Assembly: GCA_003643975.1 (NCBI GenBank)
Contig: QNAR01000134.1
Location: forward strand, 1 to 5,204
From: Thermotogae bacterium
GTDB lineage: Bacteria; Thermotogota; Thermotogae; Petrotogales; Kosmotogaceae
Length of the DNA: 5,204 nt
Reading direction: 5' to 3'
The notes under the pieces are model-generated. The model was not told where the DNA came from and searched no databases. It saw nothing but the letters and a program-made list of their open reading frames with translations. Shown here in pieces: positions 1 through 4,526 of the stretch; positions within the stretch are counted from its first letter, which is position 1; each line of letters begins with the position of its first letter. A program made the position numbers and the translations under genes.

Positions 1-218
1 CTTTTGGCTTCTTCCAGCGTGGGGATTTTCCCTGAGAGCACGATTTTTCCATCAATTCCAACTGCAGGGGTAGAAGCAATTCCCATTTCCATCATAGCCA
101 TAAGGTCTGTAACCTTTTCAAATTCTGCTTCAACTCCAAGCTCTTCGGCAGCGATCTTAAAAATCTTCTCGGTTTGTTTACACCTTGGGCAGCCTGCTCC
201 AAAGATCTGAACTTTCAT
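1..218 (-). CDS. Thioredoxin-like CXXC mini-protein (redox-active disulfide protein 2 / MTH895 type), 3' end outside window
   Basis: Seventy-two residues are visible and the C-terminus lies beyond the window edge. The family is usually about 75-80 residues, so only a few are probably missing. The protein starts MKVQIFGAGCPRC: a first beta strand leads straight into the redox motif C10-P-R-C13. S49-T50-P51 matches the cis-proline loop of thioredoxin folds, followed by the strand AVGIDGKIVLSG and the expected start of the last helix (PTLEEAK). No signal peptide is present, so it should act in the cytoplasm. The start is fixed by AGGAGG 8 bases upstream. It follows the permease gene by 21 bases on the same strand and is almost certainly co-transcribed with it. 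Small thioredoxins of this type are often found beside COG0701 permeases and ArsR regulators (family knowledge). A role in reducing or handing over a thiol-bound substrate is inference. The fold call is firm; the substrate is unknown. Confidence 0.88.
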   Translation of the reverse strand, partial: MKVQIFGAGCPRCKQTEKIFKIAAEELGVEAEFEKVTDLMAMMEMGIASTPAVGIDGKIVLSGKIPTLEEAK

Positions 219-226
219 TTTCAAAT

Positions 227-232
227 CCTCCT
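227..232 (-). promoter_or_regulatory. Ribosome binding site of the thioredoxin-like gene
   Basis: AGGAGG on the minus strand lies 8 bases before the ATG at 218, inside the 21-base gap after the permease stop. It settles the start and implies independent initiation within a shared transcript. Confidence 0.85.
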
Positions 233-239
233 TTTAAGA

Positions 240-1355
240 TTAAGATAAGTTACCGTATATATATCCCCACATCGTTGCAAAGCTTATTACCAGGGTAAAG
301 TAGGTAAAGGCTTTCTTTTTCCCTAGAAGTTTGGTTAATACAATCATGTTAGGTAAACTCAGTGTATAACCCGCCATAAAGAGTGCAAGAGCTGGGCCTT
401 TACCCATACCAAGGGACATGAGAGACTGGATTATTGGAACTTCTGTAAGGGTAGCGAAGTACATGAGAGCACCAAATACAGAAGCAAAGAAGTTTGAAAA
501 AATCCTGTTCCCTCCAAGAAGAGCGTTTACTATTTCTTCGGGAAGAGCCTTTGATATAACCCCTGCTGCGAAAACACCAATAAAGAGAAAGGGCAATATC
601 TTCTTGGTAAAATCCCAGGTTTCTCTGATCCAGGATCTTGTATATTCTTTCTTAAAGCTCAAAGCGAGAAAAAGTGTGGCAAAGAAGGAAATAAACATGA
701 TGGCAAATTTAATTATTGGATTTATGTGTAATGCTCCGGTTATGAGAAAAATGAATTGAAGCCCCAGGAATACAGCCACTTTTGACGAATTAATTTCCGG
801 ATCGTTTTCTGAAAACATAAAACCACCATGGCCTTTTTCTTTGAATATTCCCTGCATTATCAGCCCTATAAAAATAGCAGAGGTAACCGTTGCAACTATC
901 CTGATAAGTGAAAGCTCCCAACCGAGAACCTCACCAGTGAGAAATATCGCTGTAATGTTTATTGCAGGTCCCGTGAAAAGGAAAGCCATCGCAGGCCCGA
1001 TTCCTGCTCCGCGCTTGTATATGCCACCAAAAAGTGGGAGTATAGTACAGGAGCAAACCGCAAGCACACTACCTGATGTAGCGGCAACTGGATATGCGAT
1101 GTACTTTTTCGCCTTCGGCCCCAGAAGTTTCAATATTAAATCGCTCTTTATAAAAACACTTATCGTGCCTGCTATAAAAAAAGCCGGCACAAGACAGAGA
1201 AGAACGTGTTCTCGAGCATAAGAGCCAAGCATTATAAACCCACTCAGAATTGCTTCCCCAACAATTGAAGAATTAAAAGGTAGAAAGTAAATAACAAGAA
1301 AAGCAATGACCAAGAGGATGAATTTCTGAAGTTCTTTCTTTGTCTCGGACAGCAT
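240..1355 (-). CDS. COG0701/DUF318 (ArsP-type) membrane permease
   Basis: A 371-residue polytopic inner-membrane protein of the PF03773 permease family. Some members (ArsP) export organoarsenicals; most have no known substrate. Hydrophobic segments lie at about 11-27, 31-46, 50-69, 86-106, 120-139, 150-170, 192-210, 213-233, 253-270, 286-303, 321-340 and 349-368. The signature region at 101-132 has C101-S-C103, PLFGGI, R115-G-A-G-I-G-P-A and T128-G-P-A-I. A related pattern, P307...G316-M-G-K-G-P-A322, repeats exactly 200 residues later and suggests an internal duplication. A charged loop at about 171-192 separates the halves. The chosen ATG at 1355 has AGGAGG 6 bases upstream. An in-frame ATG at 1415 would add 20 polar, cysteine-containing residues, has no good binding site and lies in the putative promoter, so I rejected it. 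The thioredoxin gene follows after 21 bases and an ArsR-family gene diverges upstream. Export of a soft metal or metalloid species is plausible but unproven. Confidence 0.9.
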   Translation of the reverse strand: MLSETKKELQKFILLVIAFLVIYFLPFNSSIVGEAILSGFIMLGSYAREHVLLCLVPAFFIAGTISVFIKSDLILKLLGPKAKKYIAYPVAATSGSVLAVCSCTILPLFGGIYKRGAGIGPAMAFLFTGPAINITAIFLTGEVLGWELSLIRIVATVTSAIFIGLIMQGIFKEKGHGGFMFSENDPEINSSKVAVFLGLQFIFLITGALHINPIIKFAIMFISFFATLFLALSFKKEYTRSWIRETWDFTKKILPFLFIGVFAAGVISKALPEEIVNALLGGNRIFSNFFASVFGALMYFATLTEVPIIQSLMSLGMGKGPALALFMAGYTLSLPNMIVLTKLLGKKKAFTYFTLVISFATMWGYIYGNLS

Positions 1356-1361
1356 ACAATT

Positions 1362-1367
1362 CCTCCT
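1362..1367 (-). promoter_or_regulatory. Ribosome binding site that decides the permease start
   Basis: AGGAGG on the minus strand, 6 bases before the ATG at 1355. It favours this start over the in-frame ATG at 1415, which has no comparable site. Confidence 0.85.
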
Positions 1368-1398
1368 CAAGAAAAGTTCACAAGGAATAGTATCATAT

Positions 1399-1416
1399 GT
1401 TGCGCAATATTGCAAC
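1399..1416. promoter_or_regulatory. Candidate operator: nested inverted repeat upstream of the permease
   Basis: GTTGC (1399-1403) and GCAAC (1412-1416) form an inverted repeat. Nested inside are two perfect palindromes, TTGCGCAA (1400-1407) and GCAATATTGC (1404-1413). It overlaps the predicted permease -10 box and transcription start, where an ArsR-type repressor would block initiation. The symmetry is seen directly; the binding role is inference. Confidence 0.45.
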
Positions 1417-1445
1417 TATAAATAGACATTGATTTTTAATGTCAG
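1415..1445 (-). promoter_or_regulatory. Candidate promoter of the permease-thioredoxin unit
   Basis: On the minus strand CTGACA (1440-1445, 5 of 6 to TTGACA) is followed after 19 bases by TATAGT (1415-1420, 5 of 6 to TATAAT). The predicted start near 1408 gives a leader of about 50 bases before the permease ATG. The 19-base spacer is longer than the ideal 17, so confidence is limited. Confidence 0.4.
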
Positions 1446-1483
1446 CATTTTACTCATTGCTTTTTTCCAATTTGCCCGGTTTT

Positions 1484-1511
1484 ATTCAACTTACTTGATT
1501 TTATTTGTCAA
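1484..1511 (-). promoter_or_regulatory. Alternative, weaker permease promoter candidate
   Basis: A perfect minus-strand TTGACA at 1506-1511 is followed after 16 bases by TTGAAT (1484-1489, 4 of 6). It would give a leader of roughly 120 bases. The strong -35 is the reason to list it; the -10 is poor. Confidence 0.2.
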
Positions 1512-1583
1512 CAATTCACAAAAAATATCCCTTTACGGATACTCATTTCACCCAAACAATTTCTAAGTTGTTTACTGATTTTC

Positions 1584-1608
1584 ATGAGCATATGAGCATA
1601 TAAATGCT
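1584..1608. repeat. Tandem 8-mer plus dyad, candidate ArsR-family operator
   Basis: TGAGCATA occurs twice with no gap (1585-1592 and 1593-1600). The second copy overlaps an inverted repeat, AGCAT (1595-1599) and ATGCT (1604-1608), with a 4-base spacer. The right arm runs into the TGCTATAAT box of the regulator promoter, so a bound repressor would cover the -10. ArsR/SmtB proteins commonly bind AT-rich imperfect dyads at their own promoters; binding here is inference. Confidence 0.45.
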
Positions 1609-1613
1609 ATAAT
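1605..1613 (+). promoter_or_regulatory. Extended -10 promoter of the ArsR-family gene
   Basis: TGCTATAAT matches the extended -10 consensus TGnTATAAT exactly. The matching -35 position (1585-1590, TGAGCA) is poor, which an extended -10 can tolerate. Initiation would fall near 1620, about 43 bases before the ATT start codon. Confidence 0.6.
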
Positions 1614-1647
1614 TTCTAACAATCAATCTTTTTGTTTATTCCACTAA

Positions 1648-1654
1648 AAAGGAG
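1648..1654 (+). promoter_or_regulatory. Ribosome binding site pointing to an ATT start codon
   Basis: AAAGGAG ends 8 bases before ATT at 1663, ideal spacing for initiation. An in-frame stop TAA at 1645-1647 lies immediately upstream, so the reading frame cannot begin earlier. No comparable site precedes the first in-frame canonical start, GTG at 1744. Confidence 0.75.
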
Positions 1655-1662
1655 CTGATACT

Positions 1663-1986
1663 ATTCCATCCAAAAGGGTTACTCCTGACTTTGATACTGA
1701 GCACCGGTATTACCAGGAACTTGCAGACTTTTTTTCTGTTTTCGTGGATCCAACGAGATTAAAGATTTTACATGTCCTCATGGACGGAGAAAAATGTGTT
1801 AAGAAAATCTCTGAATTGGTAGGTTTAAACCAATCCGCATGTTCGCATCAATTGAGGACATTGAAGCACCACGGATTGGTTAAGTCAAAACGCGAAGGAA
1901 AGTTTATAAGATATTCTATCTGTGATGAGCATATCAGCGAAATTATCGAAATTGGATCAATTCATATAGGTGAGAAAAAAAGATAA
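1663..1986 (+). CDS. ArsR/SmtB-family metal-responsive repressor with probable ATT start
   Basis: With ATT at 1663 as start it is 107 residues, a normal size for this winged-helix family. The core runs DPTRLKIL (29-36), C45-V near the start of helix 3, recognition helix LNQSACSHQLRTLKHHGLV (55-73) and wing SKREGKFIRYSI (75-86). The alpha-5 metal ligands of SmtB/CzrA are matched in identity and spacing: D88-x-H90, then H101-x-x-E104. C45 aligns with the SmtB cysteine in ELCVGDL, but the aspartate ligand three residues on is lysine here and there is no CxC arsenic motif. The alpha-5 pattern suggests a zinc- or cobalt-type sensor that releases DNA when metal binds. It probably represses the divergent permease unit and itself. 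No ATG, GTG or TTG lies in frame between the stop at 1645 and GTG 1744. GTG 1744 would delete the N-terminal helix. A sequencing error near the start cannot be excluded. Confidence 0.88.
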   Translation: MPSKRVTPDFDTEHRYYQELADFFSVFVDPTRLKILHVLMDGEKCVKKISELVGLNQSACSHQLRTLKHHGLVKSKREGKFIRYSICDEHISEIIEIGSIHIGEKKR

Positions 1987-2012
1987 CTGCTCTTGTTAGC
2001 AAGAGCAGTTAT
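1975..2012 (-). terminator. Intrinsic terminator between convergent genes, strongest for galA
   Basis: A perfect 13-bp stem (1983-1995 with 2000-2012) encloses the loop TTAG. Read on the minus strand it is followed within two bases by seven Ts (1975-1981), a classical intrinsic terminator 20 bases after the galA stop. Read on the plus strand the tail is only TCTTAAAAAA, so it may end the repressor transcript less efficiently. The repressor stop codon TAA (1984-1986) lies in the stem, and its final lysine codons form the complement of the T tract. Confidence 0.9.
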
Positions 2013-2032
2013 TCTTAAAAAACAAAGTTGCA

Positions 2033-3856
2033 TTAGTTTTCTTCGTAGTAATTTACCTGTCTGCCATCGTCTTTGTATCTGATTGTTTTCTTCAATTCAA
2101 CAGTGCTTGAGGGCATTTTAAACAATACTACAGAATGAGGTTGTATTTCGATGTTAGTTTCCTCGAGTTTGACACCTGACCAATTCAGCGCATCTTCGGG
2201 AATTTCCATTTTGCTGACAGAATCTCCGAGATTCACGACTCCAATGCTGTTAAAATGTATTCCGCCTTTTACCGCTATCACGAAGTTTTCATCGTCTATT
2301 TGATAAACTCTTGGCCGGCCTCCGGATAACAAAGCTGTTTCCTTCAAAAGCCGTACACCTGCTTGATCAATCTGAGCCATGTCATCACTTTGAAGGAGCA
2401 TGTTATCCAGTAGTCCGCATACTACTGCATATAGCTCTTTTTCATTATTCGAAAGCTGAGCGGTATGTCTAAGGATCATTGTATCGGGATCGTTATGCCA
2501 CAAGCTCTTATTCATGAAGTAGCGTGTCAGCGGGTTTCTGATCGCATATTTTGCGCTTGGAAAACCAATATCTGGCAATTGCCCTTTCCATTCCGGGTCC
2601 GTGTCAGTGCCAATCCTCATTCCATCGACATAGCCCGTGCTGGGCAACAAAGGTGCGCCGCACCCAAGAATGAAGGACTCCTCACCAACAGCAACTCTGA
2701 TAGATTCCATTCCCTTGCAATAAGCTTCCACAGGCGTCGCGTTCATATCATGTCTGATGCCGGGGACCAAACCTGCAAAAAGAAAATCTATTTTGAAATA
2801 GTTAAATCCTGCGTTTCTCAGCTTTTCAAATGTCTCTTTCAAAAAAGTCACCGCTTCAGGATGTGTTAAGTCCAATCCATAAATGTTCTTATTCCAATTT
2901 CGATAGACAATCTTTGGCTTGCCAGTTGGATCTTTGACAAACCAATCAGGATGCTTTTGAAAGAGATTAGAAGTCTCAGATGCGCTGAAAGGGGCGAGCC
3001 AAATTCCCGCATCAAATCCACTTCCCTTAATCGCCTCCGCGATTTCTTTCAAGGAAGGGAATTTTTCGTTTGTCTCTGTCCAGTCACCGATATCCCTTTG
3101 ATAACCGTCATCCAGCTGGACGAGTGTATAAGGTATCCCCTCTTTTTCTTTCCGCTCTTTCAACAATGAAATGTTTTTACGTAGTTCCTGAAAATCTATT
3201 TCGGTAAAGTAGTGGTACCAGCTGCACCATCCAATGCCCTCAAATGTCTTAAAAGTCACATTGTTGTATTCCGAAACTTTTAAAGCATAGGTTTCGACAT
3301 TTTCATTATATTTGCCCTCAAAAAAAGCAAAGGGCTCGATTTCCAGTTCTTCCCCTGGAACTAAGGGTTTACCAAAGAATTCCACGTACGCACTAACGGT
3401 TTTTTCTTTGTCATCCCAGAGGAAATAAGGATGCGATACCTTTGATGATAATGCCCCAATTAGGAAATGCTCAGCAGCAATGAAATAGTCACTCGGCATT
3501 ATCCCCCGCATCAGGAGTTCAGGGATAGGTGAAGCTGTTAGCAAGGAAATCTCATTGGACTGTGTGAATCTTGCGAAACCGGAAAGGTTAGGCGTGCTTT
3601 CAAAGCGCTTGTATGGCAGCCACGATTGCCAGTTATTCAGATACAAGGGTCCTTCTACTTCCAGCAGTTCTGCTATTTTAAAACTCCCTAATTTTTTTGT
3701 CTCATCTGAAAGGTTCTTGATCGTTGTAAAAATCAATGTAGTCCCTTTTGATCTCTCTAAACGATACCTAAAACTCAAATCTCCTGTACATATTTCAATA
3801 GCTTCTTCCGCAGTCGAAAAAGACGCCTTTTCGGCGCTTGGTATTTTGAGATTCAT
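2033..3856 (-). CDS. galA: GH36 alpha-galactosidase (Thermotoga GalA type)
   Basis: A 607-residue glycoside hydrolase that removes terminal alpha-1,6-linked galactose from melibiose, raffinose or galactomannan fragments. No signal peptide is visible, so it should act in the cytoplasm on imported oligosaccharides. Residues 1 to about 200 form the N-terminal beta domain (NNWQSW at 74-79, SDYF at 122-125). The (beta/alpha)8 barrel starts at GWCSWYHYF (209-217), with LDDGY (248-252) and YRNWNKNIYGLDL (318-330). D357 in YFKIDFLFAG is the expected nucleophile. D418 in DGMRIGTD is the expected acid/base; the 61-residue gap resembles the 60 in T. maritima GalA (D327, D387). A C-terminal beta domain ends in YYEEN. 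It is about 55 residues longer than T. maritima GalA. The ATG at 3856 has AAGGAG 7 bases upstream; the in-frame ATG at 3901 lies inside nrdG and was rejected. It begins 16 bases after nrdG and probably shares its transcript. Confidence 0.95.
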   Translation of the reverse strand: MNLKIPSAEKASFSTAEEAIEICTGDLSFRYRLERSKGTTLIFTTIKNLSDETKKLGSFKIAELLEVEGPLYLNNWQSWLPYKRFESTPNLSGFARFTQSNEISLLTASPIPELLMRGIMPSDYFIAAEHFLIGALSSKVSHPYFLWDDKEKTVSAYVEFFGKPLVPGEELEIEPFAFFEGKYNENVETYALKVSEYNNVTFKTFEGIGWCSWYHYFTEIDFQELRKNISLLKERKEKEGIPYTLVQLDDGYQRDIGDWTETNEKFPSLKEIAEAIKGSGFDAGIWLAPFSASETSNLFQKHPDWFVKDPTGKPKIVYRNWNKNIYGLDLTHPEAVTFLKETFEKLRNAGFNYFKIDFLFAGLVPGIRHDMNATPVEAYCKGMESIRVAVGEESFILGCGAPLLPSTGYVDGMRIGTDTDPEWKGQLPDIGFPSAKYAIRNPLTRYFMNKSLWHNDPDTMILRHTAQLSNNEKELYAVVCGLLDNMLLQSDDMAQIDQAGVRLLKETALLSGGRPRVYQIDDENFVIAVKGGIHFNSIGVVNLGDSVSKMEIPEDALNWSGVKLEETNIEIQPHSVVLFKMPSSTVELKKTIRYKDDGRQVNYYEEN

Positions 3857-3863
3857 TAACTCA

Positions 3864-3869
3864 CTCCTT
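3864..3869 (-). promoter_or_regulatory. Ribosome binding site that decides the galA start
   Basis: AAGGAG on the minus strand sits 7 bases before the ATG at 3856, in the short gap after the nrdG stop. It rules in favour of the 607-residue form. Confidence 0.8.
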
Positions 3870-3872
3870 TTA

Positions 3873-4526
3873 TTAAAACTTGATATACGCCTGTTGCACA
3901 TGGGGCTTCAGCATTTTCACAAAATGTTCCAAAACACTCATATCATAAGGCTGTACAGAATCTACTGGCCTGTATTGCTGCACTGCTACTCTTTTAACTC
4001 CTTCTAAGAGTTTGATGTACTTCGGAAAGTCTTCCTCTTTGATAAAAGGTGGATACATAGTAAGCCTGATTTCATAATCCAAAAAATGCTTCACAGCTTC
4101 AAGACTTTCAAGTATGGTATAAAAACTCGTATTTGAAAAAGAGGAGTAATCCAGGGCCTTTATATCCAGAGCCACAAATTCCACAACGCCGTAAAGTCTG
4201 TCAATGAAATCCGGATTGCTGCCGTTTGTATCAACTTTAAGCAGTTTCTCAGGAAAACTTTCTCTCAATCTCATCAAAAAATCAATGAGCTCGCTGCTGT
4301 AAAGGGAGGGTTCTCCTCCTGTGACAACAATGGCATCGTAAACCCTCCTCCTGTAATCGATGAAGTCAAAAACCGTATCCTCTTTTAAGGTATGTTCTAC
4401 TTTCTTCTTCAACTCCGCGTTGTGGCAATAAGGACAGTCAAAATTACAACCTGAGGTAAACAGTGTCAGCGCTATCTTTCCCGGGTAATCCACCATGCTC
4501 ACTTCGCGCCATCCTGCGAAATTCAT
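3873..4526 (-). CDS. nrdG: Anaerobic ribonucleotide reductase activating protein (radical SAM, NrdG2 type)
   Basis: A 217-residue cytoplasmic radical SAM enzyme. It uses a 4Fe-4S cluster and S-adenosylmethionine to create the glycyl radical on NrdD. The cluster motif is C27-N-F-D-C31-P-Y-C34 within TSGCNFDCPYCHN. It is preceded by VDYPGKIAL (12-20), typical of this subfamily. The SAM-binding GGEP motif is at 70-73. KVDTNG (97-102) and VALDIKA (118-124) match later strands of the partial barrel, and QQYRPV (183-188) matches the conserved C-terminal segment. Length is close to the usual 220-235. The ATG at 4526 has AGGAGG 7 bases upstream and gives the expected lead-in FAGWREVSMVDYPG. The internal methionine at residue 11 is less likely. 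It overlaps the end of nrdD by 83 bases in another frame and is followed by galA after 16 bases. Location directly after nrdD supports the assignment. Confidence 0.95.
   Translation of the reverse strand: MNFAGWREVSMVDYPGKIALTLFTSGCNFDCPYCHNAELKKKVEHTLKEDTVFDFIDYRRRVYDAIVVTGGEPSLYSSELIDFLMRLRESFPEKLLKVDTNGSNPDFIDRLYGVVEFVALDIKALDYSSFSNTSFYTILESLEAVKHFLDYEIRLTMYPPFIKEEDFPKYIKLLEGVKRVAVQQYRPVDSVQPYDMSVLEHFVKMLKPHVQQAYIKF

Larger units (their letters stand above)
1356..1662. other. Divergent intergenic regulatory region between permease and ArsR-family gene
   Basis: This 307-base AT-rich stretch holds no convincing gene on either strand. The permease-proximal part (about 1399-1445) has a promoter-like pair and an inverted repeat. 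The regulator-proximal part (about 1584-1613) has a tandem repeat, a hairpin-type dyad and an extended -10 box. The middle (about 1446-1583) contains a TTGACA on the minus strand at 1506-1511 but otherwise shows nothing I can assign. The size and layout suit shared control of two divergent units by the ArsR-family protein. Confidence 0.75.

Noticed and set aside
1..210. Plus-strand 68-codon frame at the left edge
   Set aside because: Antisense to the CXXC thioredoxin-like gene; serine/proline/isoleucine-rich translation with no domain.
418..1221. Plus-strand open frames opposite the permease gene (418-759 and 841-1221)
   Set aside because: They mirror a clear membrane-protein gene, lack ribosome binding sites and show no recognisable domain.
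1356..1415. Permease N-terminal extension from ATG 1415
   Set aside because: The 20 added residues do not look like this family, lie over the likely promoter and operator, and have no good ribosome binding site, whereas ATG 1355 has AGGAGG.
1446..1583. Possible small gene or RNA in the middle of the divergent region
   Set aside because: I found no open frame with a binding site and no stable hairpin there, only AT-rich sequence and one isolated -35-like element.
1744..1986. Repressor starting at GTG 1744 (80 residues)
   Set aside because: No ribosome binding site precedes it, and it would remove the first helix and the residues before DPTRLKIL. The frame reads as sensible coding sequence back to ATT 1663.
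2465..3169. Plus-strand open frames opposite galA
   Set aside because: Antisense to a well-conserved enzyme; the translations are compositionally odd and have no family features.
3857..3901. galA extension from ATG 3901
   Set aside because: It would start inside nrdG without a binding site; ATG 3856 has AAGGAG at 7 bases.
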